From Antennarius striatus (taxonomy: Eukaryota > Chordata > Actinopteri > Lophiiformes > Antennariidae), in contig NC_090785.1 in NCBI RefSeq assembly GCF_040054535.1, forward strand, positions 11,150,001-11,214,000: a DNA stretch of 64,000 nucleotides, given 5' to 3'. This document shows, one piece after another, positions 1-11,932 of this stretch. The first letter of the stretch is position 1, and each line of letters starts with the position of its first letter. Made by a program: the position numbers and the translations under genes. The notes beneath the pieces are model-generated. The model was given only the letters and a program-made list of their open reading frames with translations, searched no databases and was not told the DNA's origin.

Positions 1-1908
1 ATTGTTCTCAACATTTACTCAAAGTTTTAGATTTGTATTCTATCAAGTAAATGTTAAGTTTCCATTCTTGTTTATAACTTGTTTTATTCGTAATGATCTT
101 GAGCTACATCCAAAGTTTTCTGTTCTGTCTTGACTAATGCAATGAAAAATTGAAAAAAGGAGCCAATGCATGTTTTGAATTCAAAACAAAGTGGCGTTTA
201 TCGTCTTTGAAACATATTTTCTGTGAATACATAAGTACTGTTTTGGTCACATGTTTAGGTTGAAAGGCCTGGTCTGTCAGTGCTGCAGAGCCCACCTGCA
301 AACATCCAGGTATGAAATACTACCACAGATACCAGTGGGGTGATTCGAGATGGTAACAAATGACTGCCCCATCTCTTACACAGTTACATAAGGAGTGAGA
401 CATTAGCCATGATCTGCAAAGGGGAAAATAAACCTCTTTCTTACCACAGCAGAAGTACAAATCAAACTCTATTACAGACTTTCAACAAGCCAATCCCAGA
501 TGCATTAAATATGACGCTTAAAATAGATGATGCATTAATTAAGATAAGTCAACTCCGACGTGCACCCCAACAAACCACAATTTAAATCGAACTATTTTCT
601 TTAGATATTTATGTTATGTACTTTTTATAAATCGAGCAGTTAAACCAGGAGACAGACGTGTCGACAAAACCCAAACAAATGCACATCCAAACAAACACAC
701 CTGATACAAGACTTCATTCAGCAGACCTTTAGAAAAAACAGAAGTGTGTGATTTGAATTCATCTCTTTCAACAAATCAACCCTCAAATCATAAACCGTTT
801 TACTAAATAGCATTACAGTGATAAACCACAAGATATTGGCATGCCAAATGATCAGAATGATCACAGAAATTAACAAATTAACAAATCAGAAGCAATTCAA
901 GCAGCAGTAGGTCAAGAACCTATCAAACTCATTCTTTCAATCCTTCTGAAGCAGCTGATTCGGAGCAAAACTAAAATGAGTGATGACTCTTTTTTTCCCT
1001 TTCTTTTCTTTTCTTTTAGCCATCATCTGTTGCAGATGATGGCTAATGTCTCACTTTTTAAGAGAACAAAGTTTTCAAGGGATGTCTGAAAGATGCTGAG
1101 CAGGTCATATACTACATCAGATCATGAAAGTTCACAGATTTTCCCTTCAAAGGTACAATTTGACTGGATAGTATATTTAAATATTAAGAGCAATTTATAT
1201 TACATAAAGAGTAAGTCTGTCACTTTTTATCACTATATATCAGTCAAAGAGGAACATTCATTCTTCAGATCATCACTAATTGTACGGTAATTTGAAAGTT
1301 TGATTTGATTTAAATGAAACAAACATGTATAAATGAAATCTTCCCATGAGAAGAATTAATGATCTCAACGCAAAAGAAGTACCGGAAAAAAATTCTGGGG
1401 ATATTTTCATCAAATTCACAGTTTCAGTGGGTCACACAGCAATAAAACTTCTTCCTGACAAAACATCAATAACAAATCATCTACAAATAAACTGCGATAT
1501 ACACACATGTTTTCTCTAGAGTAGTGATCATCTGGCTGAATAATGTATATTAAAAGAGCAAAAATAACAACTGTCCTGTACTGGTAAAATGCATGTAAAT
1601 TAAAAATGTCCGATCTTCCAAATGTCATGGTCCTGACTGACAATGGCTGAAAGTAAATTGACTTATAAAACAGGGAGAGAGAAAAATAACATGTAAGATA
1701 AACGAAATCCTTAAAACAACAAAAGTATTTAGACAACCATGCTGAAATAACAGTAAAATGGAAATTCAATTATTAAAGCGTTGGAGGTGAGAAAAATGAT
1801 GGAAAATAACTGTATGTGACGTATTTCTGAAACAAAACCTTAACTTGAAAAATATTTTCCTTTGAGCTCTTCAAATAGTATGAGTTGAATAATTTTGTGT
1901 AATCATAC
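1..1908. other. Noncoding sequence downstream of VE1 (intron side)
   Basis: AT-rich noncoding DNA lying 3' of the VE1 splice donor. It matches 13304-15220 almost base for base, with scattered substitutions and small indels, because both lie in copies of one tandem unit. The part nearest the exon is also weakly similar to the sequence left of VE5 (about 28360-28690), which points to an older duplication. No constant exon (the QAPPNTDW-type start expected for gamma clusters) was recognised here. A minus-strand open frame at 1416-1769 is not supported as a gene. Confidence 0.75.
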
Positions 1909-4302
1909 CTCAGGACTATCTTCTATATCTCCAAACACATCAGCAAAGTCTGCTGGGCTTTTCTTCATAGTCTGCTCAGCAGGCAGCGTGTTGTCATTGT
2001 ATGACGTCACAAACTTGAAGTCACTGGTTCTAGATCCTGTTGTCAGGTATGCGTCATAATTGTAAGCGCTGCGCAAAGTTCCTGTGCCGTCAACATCTGC
2101 GTAATTAGGAGGCAGATAAGCGCCGGGGATGGTGACTGCTCCATCAAACAACAGTCTGGGTTTTCTCTTGCGACAAAACCTCACACCCAGGATGATGATG
2201 ATGAAGGTGAGAAAAAAGGTGGACACACACACCAGAGCGATGATCAGATAAGACGTCAGTTTGGAATTCTTCTCGTCGTAAGAAATGTCCTTCAGTTCTG
2301 GCACCTCAGCCAAGTTATCAGAGATGAGTAAATACATGGAGCAGGTGGCAGAGAGAGAGGGCTGTCCGTTATCTTTCACGGACACAATCAGGTTCTGTTT
2401 CATGCTGTCAGATTGTGAAATGTCCCGCTGGGTCCGGATCTCTCCGCTGTGGACACCAATAGTGAAAAGTCCCGGATCGGTGGATTTGACTATCTGATAG
2501 GACAGCCAGGCGTTCTGTCCAGAGTCCGCGTCCACCGCTATCACTTTGGACACCACAGAGCCTCCGTGGGCAGCTTTGGGGACCAGCTCGGTCATGAACG
2601 AGCTGCCCTCCGGGGCGGGGTACAGGATCTGAGGACAGTTGTCATTCACATCCGATATGAACACACTGACGGTCACGTTGCTGCTGAGCGGAGGAGAACC
2701 GTTGTCTCTGGCCATCAGGTGGACTTGAAAACTCCTCATGTGTTCATAATCGAACGACCTGACAGCGTGGATCACCCCCGTGTCTCCGTTCACAGACACG
2801 TAGGAGGACACCGGGGCACCGTTCACCTCACCGGCTAACACAGAATAAATCACGGTACCGTTTTGTCTCCAGTCGGGGTCTCGAGCAGTAACGGAACATA
2901 AAGTGGAGCCAGCTTTGTTATTTTCACTCACATATGCGCTGTAGGACTGTTCCTCAAACACAGGGGGGTTGTCGTTGATGTCTGCTACAGACAAGTGAAG
3001 ACTTTTGGAGGAGGACAGAGGTGGAGAGCCCTCGTCAGTGGCAGTGATTGTAATGTTGTAATCAGACACCACTTCACGGTCCAGTTGTCCTGTGGTCACC
3101 AGAGAATAATAGTTTTTGATAGACGGAACCAACTTGAAAGGGACGTTTTGCTGAATAGAACAGCGGACCTGTCGGTTCTTCTCAGAGTCTCGATCCTGCA
3201 CGTTAATGATGCCCACCTCTGTACCAGGTGACACGTTCTCAGCCACGGGATTGGTCAGAGATTTCAGGTTTATAACAGGAGCGTTGTCATTCACATCAGT
3301 GATAGAAATGATGACCTTAGAATAAGATGAAAGACCCAATCCATCTTTCGCTTTGACGCGAATTTCATATGATGAAGTGGTCTCATAGTCAACAGCACTA
3401 ATTAGTCGGATCTCTCCTAATTTACGATCAATTGTAAACATTTCCTTCTCATCGTCAGTCACATGTCCAAATTCATACGTCACGTCTCCATTGACTCCCT
3501 CGTCTGCGTCAGCTGCGCTCAATGTGACCACTACAGTGTCTACAGGAGAGTTTTCAGGCAGACTGGCTTTATAGACGGCCTGGCTGAACACCGGGGCGTT
3601 ATCATTAGCATCCAGTACAGTGACGTGAATGACTACAGTACCTGATCTCTGAGGAGAGCCGCCATCCAGAGCTGTGAGGAGCAAATTAAGCTCTTGTTGA
3701 TTTTCTCGATCAAGCTCTTTATCGAGAACGATCTCTATTGTGTTTTCATTAGCAGACAGAATAAAATGATCGTTCTTCTTCAGGCTGTAGTGCTGAACGG
3801 AATTTTGACCGACATCCGCATCGTGCGCCTCCTCTATGACAAAACGAGCTCCCTTGACTGCAGACTCATGAATTTCTATATTGATTATTTCCTCCTTAAA
3901 TTGTGGTGAGTTATCATTGATATCCTGAACATGAAGAGTGATGCGATGAAGCTCCAGAGGATTCTCCAGCACCAGATCGTGTTTCAGGACGCACGAAGCT
4001 TTCTCTTTACAAAGCCCCTCTCGGTCAATCCTGTCGGCGACGATCAGTTCCCCGTTACTCAGGTTTATGTCACAGAAACGTTTATCAGTCCCCTCGGCGT
4101 CGATGCGGGCTCTTCTCTTGGAGAGAGCTCCCATCTCCAGCCCGAGATCCTTGGCAAGGTTTCCGACAACCGCTCCTCGTTTCATCTCCTCTGGAAAAGA
4201 ATAGCTCATATCCCCATACGTAGCATGCAAATGATGGATGAGGATAAACCAGCACGTTTGGAACAAAATTACGTTAAAATCCATCGTAAAATATTTGTCC
4301 AC
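1909..4302 (-). CDS. VE1: gamma-type (Pcdh2) clustered protocadherin variable exon
   Basis: Encodes 798 residues of a type I neuronal adhesion protein that recognises itself on opposing cells through EC1-EC4. Seen: a signal peptide to about residue 30 (ends HATYG); cadherin repeats closed by DINDN 127-131, DANDN 231-235, DVNDN 336-340, DINDN 441-445 and DVNDN 551-555; a degenerate EC6; a membrane span near 682-707; and a cytoplasmic part with [21 protein letters not shown] and FADVFGD, typical of gamma variable exons. The exon ends at GAG^GTATGA; if unspliced, translation stops one codon later. M7 is an alternative start. The EC3 patch reads VTDDEKEMF, as in VE3. Differences from VE3 include A/S in KRGxVVGN, A/D in SQxVYK, K/R in FCRxRK and MKKSPA/LKKSPT. 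The symbol is family-level; the paralogue number cannot be assigned from sequence alone. Confidence 0.96.
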
Positions 4303-4410
4303 CGGCTCAAAGTCACGCGAAAAAATATGAACAGCGTAAGACGGGTTGTAGCATCGACTGATGGGTGGTTCTCCCTATTTCTACACACACACAAAAAAAC
4401 CACGTCCGTC

Positions 4411-4418
4411 CTTTTATA
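4411..4418 (-). promoter_or_regulatory. TATA box of VE1
   Basis: On the gene strand this reads TATAAAAG. It lies about 30 bp downstream of the conserved promoter element and about 110 bp before the start codon. The order element-TATA-ATG is kept at VE3. The TATA call is from sequence alone. Confidence 0.6.
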
Positions 4419-4444
4419 TCGAGAACAAACATCTTAACGCTGGT

Positions 4445-4466
4445 GTATAGCGCCACCGCGAGGTTA
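4445..4466 (-). promoter_or_regulatory. VE1 conserved promoter element, CTCF-like
   Basis: The gene strand reads CCTCGCGGTGGCGCTATACA, then CCAGCG. This matches the CTCF core (CC-nnn-AG-G/T-GGC style) and the CGCT-containing conserved sequence element known before clustered protocadherin exons. It lies about 150 bp before the VE1 ATG and points in the direction of transcription. In mammals such promoter sites loop to distant enhancers; that role here is inferred. Confidence 0.8.
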
Positions 4467-5370
4467 ACTTCACATTATTACCAACAAAATGAACAGATTT
4501 CATCAGGATGGCCTCATTCCTGTGTATCCTGCGCTTTCACGAAATAGACAAAAAAACTTCCAAGTTTTGCTGTTTACCATTACCTTATGAGTGAAGGTAA
4601 GAGTAGACAATATTGATTAAACTGAAAAGTATTTATTAAACTGAAAAATAAAATCTTAAAAATATTCCTAATCATGAAGCAGCAGCAGGTTTGAGGGACT
4701 GAATATGGCTAAAACGTTTTGAATCTAATTTCCTGTTCAATCCGTGTCTGGGTTTGACACTTTATAGCCTGACATCTCACACAATAATCAGTTACACATT
4801 TTCACTCATGTTAATTATAACATTACTGAATCAATAAAGGCAATTAATGACAATAGGGATAGTTTCTTGTGATAGCCTGAAGAAACCTTAAGTACTGACA
4901 TCAGTGTTATTAAATTGAAATAATAATAATGTACTGGTCTAGGACAGTGTTTTTTAAATTGATTCCTAGAGTGAAATATTTTGCCTCAAATTATTCCCTT
5001 GAACTGTACAGATTATATTAATCCAGATTGCATTCATGCATGTCTCACATTCACAGTTATCCCAACGATTATCTGGGGTTGTTCCATTGCATTAGAAAAC
5101 CTTAACATAATTAAACTTGTTCCCAAAATATTTTAGTTACCATTAGTTATACAAGTGAAGTCTATTTTGCTTGCTGTTTCCAAAAGTGCAAAATGTGTGA
5201 TTTGTACATATTCCATTTTATAAAAATCTGATTTAATGAATACCTCTATATTAAGTATGATTTAAAAATGGAGTAGTATCCTGCAATACTGTTCAATGAT
5301 TTAGTTGTGTATTTGACATGAAGCACAAAGAAGACTCAATCATACATCATAAAGAGCACTTGGCACAGGA

Positions 5371-5436
5371 CAACAGGGAGTACCTTAAAGCCCCTGGGGA
5401 GTGAGTTTGGGTTCAGCACCTTTCTCAAGGGTAAAC
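5371..5436 (-). repeat. Short SINE-like remnant
   Basis: The stretch around CAGCACCTTTCTCAAGGG resembles the reverse complement of the 'gagcaaggcac' block found in many fish tRNA-SINEs and seen intact at 25380. Copies occur at 18682-18748 and, more decayed, at 26110-26170, so it predates the tandem duplications. The family call is tentative. Confidence 0.35.
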
Positions 5437-6049
5437 CTAAATAAGTAACGCAGTCAAAGTTTGTAAATGTAACGTTCAGTTTAAATGTATGAAAATGAAA
5501 ACCCTTCATGTGTTTATTACAACATGAATCCTCATGAAAACGTTGCTGTTTTTTTTTTCAAATCAGGAAAATAAATAAATAAATAAAATAGTAGCTTTGT
5601 GTACTCAATTAAACATTGGGCTAGACAAAGCTAAAAACCTGCTGAAAATACACAATCTCACTGCATCCTTTTGTAAAATACCCCACTGACAATAAAAAAA
5701 AGGAATGTGTAGATTCAGAGGAATGTGTAAATGTTTCATGTGAATTTTCATGTATATATTCCAACAAGAAAAATGTGATGACTAAGTTTGTACTTTGCAA
5801 GTTAGTTTTTTTTATTTGGGGATTAAACGTTTTTGTGTCTGTCCTTTCTGAAGAGAATGTATGTATTGTTTTTGTTGTTCCTGTTATTTTATTTTTTTTA
5901 AACTCAGGTGCTGCAGATACAAGTTTGCACAGAAAGCACGAGAGAATTAATGCTATTCAATTTTCTCCACAAATTGTAATAACTGATTTTAGTTTAGAGG
6001 GGGAAAAAAAAACCCTTCATGTGGTACACTCAAAATATATGGTCATATT

Positions 6050-7420
6050 TGTTTTTATTGTTGGGGATTATTTTTTACATGTTATTTTACTGATTTGTCA
6101 GCACTTTATTTTCGACAATTCTAATTAATGAAACATTTTTATATCAACGTCTGTCCTCCCATATATTAATTTCGTCTTTATTTTGAGTCAAAGTAACTCA
6201 TGTAACAGGGAAACAGGAGGGCGGAACCTAAGTGCAGGTCGCGTTGCACCCAGGTGACTCTAGGTGACGGACCTCGGCCCCTCTCCTCAGAACATACTGG
6301 AGATGCAACAAGGGTGGTTCGTCTCTCTCATTCCTGTGATTGTTTTCCTGTGTTTTCAGGTTAGTACATTGTGACAATCACAAAATGACTACCTCCTAAG
6401 AGGTAATTATTTTTAGCATTATTGACATGCTTTCGGTGGCGTTTCTCAACGTATAAAAGTAAGTTTGATGTTAGCTAGAAAACTCCGCCTAGCTAGCAAA
6501 GCCGCTTGGCGGGAGTTTCAGAAAATGGCGCCTACCTGTTAAATATTAGGCATAGCTCATTTGCATATGTGCACATTGTGTGGCAATATTTTAGTTGTTT
6601 TCCCTCTTTTGACCCTGCACACCTGACAAAAATTGTAAATAGAGTGTTTCTGTTGGGATATGATTAAATTAATATTATAGGATCTTTGTTTACTATGGTG
6701 CATTAAGGAAATTACTTGAACAAGCCGATGCATATATTTTTGAATGGCTATTTTCTGTTTATAAAAAGCACTTAGTTTCATGTGCCTTTCAGGAATGGTT
6801 ACAGTATGAAGGGTGAAACTGCATTTTCGTCACTTTTAAAGGTGTTAGTTTTGCTGCATATGAGTCCATTAACATTCCCTATGCAATGAGTTTACTGTTT
6901 ACATTATACCAGTCTTATACTACTGTAAGTAGCTTTCAGTGGATTTTGGTACAGTAAATGTGAAATTGACTTTAGAGCGCTATATATCATAGTATCCATG
7001 GTAATAGCATAGATGCCGAAAATATGCTTTTGGGACAAAAGTAATGTACCATCTGAATCCCTCTGGTTCATATTTATTTATTTTTGGTTTATTTTGAGTT
7101 TTAAGGGGAAAATCTTAAACTGACTGTGATGTGAGATGGAGCAGAATACACTGTGTTCTGGAGTTTAAGCGTGGACATATGAGAGCCACACAATGGACAT
7201 TGAGACATGAACTTTATTGTATTAGGGATAGATTAGGGACATGAATGTTTATCGTAATGTTGTGAATAATTGTTCAAATAAGAAGAGAACATACTGGAGA
7301 TGCAACAAGGGTGGTTCGTCTATCTCATTCCTGTGACTGTTTTCCTGTGTTTTCAGGGTGCGAGGCGTACAGAACCACCATTCATTTGTTATTACGCCCC
7401 TCAGTATTTGGGACAGGTAA
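6050..7420. repeat. Extra ~1.3 kb segment with 70-bp direct repeats
   Basis: Sequence on both sides (to about 6050 and from about 7420) aligns with 26640-26800 between VE4 and VE5, but the middle does not. Inside it, 6289-6360 and 7286-7357 are near-identical direct repeats (GAACATACTGGAGATGCAAC and onward, ending GTTTTCCTGTGTTTTCAGG). The same arrangement is at 19597-19668 and 20599-20670. It may be an insertion or a local duplication; no transposon coding sequence is visible. Confidence 0.55.
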
Positions 7421-9029
7421 CATACACATGGAGCAACATCTATTGTTTGGAGGCAGTCCCCACTCCGTGACATAAATATCATAAAGAAAGATCGGAGCTG
7501 ATCAAAATGATCTAAAATAAGGATGCAATAAATACACTGACTATACATTCACCTTTGGTTGTATATCCTAAATGGGGTTGCATTTAGATTCATGTTTGGT
7601 GTCTTGTAAGCAAAATTGATCTGTCCAGAGGTGTGCTGGAGACCACATAGATACTGCCACAAGTGTAAAACATTACAGAACTACAAATTAGGTGAGTAAA
7701 ACTGATTTGGAAGGCTTGCTATACCACATCACTGAGATATTAACTGAAACAGCATCAGCCATGTTCTGTATGAAGAAAAACTAAATCAAAAAGAAATCTC
7801 TATCAAGCTCTGTCATTAACTTTCAACAATACAACCACAGGTCCAGTAAATCCAAATCTCAACAGAGGATGCTTTGAAACAACCAGACATATAGCAGCAT
7901 AATAAAGACAACTACTGGTCCAGTTAAAACCACTCAGTCCACAGTAAAAAAAAAAAAAGATGCCATTGCACTATTAGCCCCATATGTGATAATGGTTCTT
8001 GGTAACCAAATTAACTGAAGTCAAGTGGCGACCAAACAAAAAATGTGCAAGCCTGGCCAGAACATACAAGTGACTGAATAAAATAGTATTATGACACACA
8101 ATGCTTTAAATAAACAGAAGTAAAGATCACTGATTCAACACAATCAGTGCTGAGATGTCCACACAAATACGCAAACAGACAAAAAATAATTCAAATAAAA
8201 ATGTCTCTGAAACCATTTATGTTATGTACATTCCATGATCGCAGTGGATAAACCAGAGAACACAGGTCTCAACCAAACCCAAACAAATGTTCGCCAAAAC
8301 AGTCATGCCTAACAATTGACTTGTATCAGCAGTCTTTAAGAAAACAGCATTGTGTGTTTGCAGGTATTCAGTGTCAGCTTGAAACATATATCAGTTAACT
8401 AAAAGCCATTAGAGTGTTAAATTTCTAAAGTTAGAAGCAAATCATTAATATGCCATATACCAATGATCACAGGAATAAAACACTGAGAGGAAACACACCA
8501 GCAGTAGATCAAGAACTGATCAAGCTCATTCTTTTAGTCATGAAAGCAGGTGGTAAAAGCACAACAGTTCTACAGAGAACAAATGCATTGTGATTATTTG
8601 CTGTCTGTTCAGAAAGAAATGTATGCAGCAGGTAACATATACTGTCATAATGGTATCTCTTCAGAACTGATCATCTGATAGATGATTTCTTTCAAAGTTT
8701 ATTTATTTTTCAAGTCTAAATCTGAGGCATATTGTTGCATTTTGGCTCCATGTTATGGCAGATTTAGATGCTGATTTAGAATCCAAGTGAAATATTCATT
8801 TAAGCACACTAGAGTCTGCTTTGTTCAAAATTTATGAGACATAGGTTATATCAACTGGGGAAAAAGAAAAATACAAATACTTAGCATAATTCTCAAAAAA
8901 ATCATGCTGTAGCAGGTTCGATATAAACAAAACATGTTCATATAATTATTTGAGGATAACTGAATATTAATAATGTCATTCTAACAGCTCGTCAAATACT
9001 TTTGGTCGCTTGAAGTTGTGTAATCATAC

Positions 9030-11438
9030 CTCAGGACTATCTTCTATATCTCCAAACACATCGGCAAAGTCTGTTGGGCTTTTCCTCAGAGTCTGCTCAG
9101 CAGGCAGTGTGTTGTCATTGTATGACGTCACAAACTTGAAGTCACTGGTTCTAGATCCTGTTGTCAGGTATGCATCATAATTGTAAGCGCTGCGCAAAGT
9201 TCCTGTGCCGTCAACATCTGCGTAATTAGGAGGCAGATAAGCGCCGGGGATGGTGACTGCTCCATCAAACAACAGTCTGGGTTTTCTCCTGCGACAAAAC
9301 CTCACACCCAGGATGATGATGATGAAGGTGAGAAAAAAGGTGGACACACACACCAGAGCGATGATCAGATAAGACGTCAGTTTGGAATTCTTCTCGTCGT
9401 AAGAAATGTCCTTCAGTTCTGGCACCTCAGCCAAGTTATCAGAGATGAGTAAATACATGGAGCAGGTGGCAGAGAGAGAGGGCTGTCCGTTATCTTTCAC
9501 GGACACAATCAGGTTCTGTTTCATGCTGTCAGATTGTGAAATGTCCCGCTGGGTCCGGATCTCTCCGCTGTGGACACCAATAGTGAAAAGTCCCGGATCG
9601 GTGGATTTGACTATCTGATAGGACAGCCAGGCGTTCTGTCCAGAGTCCGCGTCCACCGCTATCACTTTGGACACCACAGCGCCTCCGTGGGCAGCTTTGG
9701 GGACCAGCTCGGTCATGAACGAGCTGCCCTCCGGGGCGGGGTAGAGGATCTGAGGACAGTTGTCATTCACATCCGATATGAACACACTGACGGTCACGTT
9801 GCTGCTGAGCGGAGGAGAACCGTTGTCTCTGGCCATCAGGTGGACTTGAAAACTCCTCATGTGTTCATAATCGAACGACCTGACAGCGTGGATCACCCCC
9901 GTGTCTCCGTTCACAGACACGTAGGAGGACACCGGGGCACCGTTCACCTCACCGGCTAACACAGAATAAATCACGGTACCGTTTTGTCTCCAGTCGGGGT
10001 CTCGAGCAGTAACGGAACATAAAGTGGAGCCAGCTTTGTTATTTTCACTCACATATGCGCTGTAGGACTGTTCCTCAAACACAGGGGGGTTGTCGTTGAT
10101 GTCTGCTACAGACAAGTGAAGACTTGTGGAGGAGGACAGAGGTGGAGAGCCCTCGTCAGTGGCAGTGATTGTAATGTTGTAATCAGACACCACTTCACGG
10201 TCCAGTTGTCCTGTGGTCACCAGAGAATAATAGTTTTTGATAGACGGAACCAACTTGAAAGGGACGTTTTGCTGAATAGAACAGCGGACCTGTCGGTTCT
10301 TCTCAGAGTCTCGATCCTGCACGTTAATGATGCCCACCTCTGTACCAGGTGACACGTTCTCAGCCACGGGATTGGTCAGAGATTTCAGGTTTATAACAGG
10401 AGCGTTGTCATTCACATCAGTGATAGAAATAATGACCTTAGAATAAGATGAAAGACCCAATCCATCTTTTGCTTTCACGCGAATTTCATATGATGAAGTG
10501 GTTTCATAGTCAACAGCACTGATTAGTCGGATCTCTCCTAATTTACGGTCGACACTAAAACGGTTCTTTAAGTCTTCAGAGAGGTGCACAAATTCATACG
10601 TCACGTCTCCATTGACCCCCTCGTCTGCGTCAGCTGCGCTCACTGTGACCACTACAGTGTCTACAGGAGAGTTTTCAGGCAGACTGGCTTTATAGACGGC
10701 CTGGCTGAACACCGGGGCGTTATCATTAGCATCCAGTACAGTGACGTGAATGACTACAGTACCTGATCTCCGAGGAGAGCCGCCATCCAGAGCTGTGAGG
10801 AGCAAATTAAGCTCTTGTTGATTTTCTCGATCAAGCTCTTTATCGAGAACGATCTCTATTGTGTTTTCATTAGCAGACAGAATAAAATGATCATTCTTCT
10901 TCAGGCTGTAGTGCTGAACGGAATTTTGACCGACATCCGCATCGTGCGCTCCGTCAATGACAAAACGAGCTCCCTTGACTGCAGACTCCCGAATTTCTAT
11001 ATTGATTATTTCCTCGTTAAATTGTGGTGAGTTATCATTGATATCCTGAACATGAAGAGTGATGCGATGAAGCTCCAGAGGATTCTCCAGCACCAGATCG
11101 TGTTTCAGGACGCACGAAGCTTTGTCTCCACAAAGCCCCTCTCGGTCAATCCTGTCGGCGACGATCAGTTCCCCGTTACTCAGGTTTATGTCACAGAAAC
11201 GTTTATCAGTCCCCTCGGCGTCGATGCGGGCTCTTCTCTTGGAGAGAGCTCCCATCTCCAGCCCGAGATCCTTGGCAAGGTTTCCGACAACCGATCCTCG
11301 TTTCATCTCCTCTGGAAAAGAATAGCTCATATCCCCATACGTAGCATGCAAATGATGGATGAGGATAAACCAGCACGTTTGGACCAAGATTACTTTAAAA
11401 TCCATCATCAATTCCTGTCCACCAGCTTGCAGTCTCAC
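9030..11438 (-). CDS. VE2: gamma-type (Pcdh2) clustered protocadherin variable exon
   Basis: Encodes 803 residues with the same six-repeat, single-span layout as its neighbours. The open frame begins [15 protein letters not shown]; the likelier start is the second of the paired methionines (M12, 11405), directly before the hydrophobic signal segment, as in VE4. The signal region, 3' end and downstream flank match VE4, its partner in the tandem duplication. The EC2 and EC3 specificity patches ([12 protein letters not shown], then [16 protein letters not shown]) instead match VE5 and VE6, so the exon is mosaic. Its own changes include RRSG for QRSG in EC2. It ends at GAG^GTATGA. The symbol is family-level. 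Confidence 0.96.
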
Positions 11439-11551
11439 GCGAAAAAAAATGCGATCTACAATGTTCGACGGATGCTACCACCGGTGGTCCTACCCATTTC
11501 CACACTCAAAAAAATCACTTTACATCGAGTTCAAACATCTTAAGACTGGTG

Positions 11552-11569
11552 CATAGCGCCACCGCGAGG
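11552..11569 (-). promoter_or_regulatory. VE2 conserved promoter element, CTCF-like
   Basis: The gene strand reads CCTCGCGGTGGCGCTATG followed by CACCAG, identical in its core to the VE1 site. It lies 115-165 bp before the start, depending on which methionine is used. No clean TATA box follows; the matching place reads TGTAAAG. Confidence 0.78.
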
Positions 11570-11839
11570 TCAACTAAACAATAGCGCCGATTAAAATCAG
11601 TATGTAGAGTTTAAATTTGGTATCCTTACAACTAGTTTTTACATGAAATAAGAAGAGCATACGAATGTTCTGCTTAACTGCAGTCATAAATTAATTTACA
11701 AACAAACATTTTTTTAAACTGAAAAAACTTACGAAAAAGTTTATGGTTGTCAGAAAAAATGCTACAAGAGGAGTCTTGCTCTATATGTTTATTTTTTCAA
11801 TCTAATTTTATAAGGTCCCAGTTATATGTGTCATAGTCC

Positions 11840-11848
11840 TCACACACA

Positions 11849-11881
<33 letters not shown>

Positions 11882-11932
11882 CAAGCATTCACTACCTGCC
11901 GCCACTCTACCTCCCACATGCTTACAAGCCCC

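Larger units (their letters stand above)
4467..9029. other. Noncoding gap between VE1 promoter and VE2
   Basis: AT-rich sequence matching 17778-22341 in the second tandem copy, and more weakly 24894-28692 between VE4 and VE5. Compared with that older relative it carries an extra stretch of about 1.3 kb (near 6050-7420). No gene was recognised. Open frames at 5775-6128, 6557-6781 and 7249-7548 have no recognisable domain. Confidence 0.7.
1..11403. repeat. Tandem duplication of 13.3 kb, left copy (VE1+VE2)
   Basis: This span aligns with 13304-24715. The offset is 13303 at the left edge and 13312 at both exons, so only a few small indels separate the copies. The right end of the match falls at the start codon of VE2/VE4: beyond it the flanks differ completely. 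The left end is off the window. The unit carries two variable exons with the VE1 promoter between them. The copies are young, since differences are scattered single bases. Confidence 0.93.

Noticed and set aside
1416-1769. Minus-strand open frame of 117 codons, repeated at 14737-15081
   Set aside because: It lies in the sequence downstream of a splice donor, has no recognised domain and is shared only because the region is tandemly duplicated.
1-1908. Constant exons of the protocadherin cluster
   Set aside because: Looked for because they should lie downstream; no QAPPNTDW-like sequence was found, and the stretch matches the noncoding 13304-15220.
2285-4437. Series of plus-strand open frames inside VE1, recurring in all exons
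   Set aside because: They are antisense shadows of the cadherin exon and recur only because the exons are near-identical.
5775-6128. Plus-strand open frame of 117 codons with hydrophobic stretches, partly kept at 19085-19402
   Set aside because: The frame end shifts between copies by a small indel in a poly-A run; it is AT-rich sequence with no domain.
6289-7357. 70-bp direct repeats as terminal repeats of a retrovirus-like element
   Set aside because: They are too short and show no element hallmarks; nothing coding lies between them.
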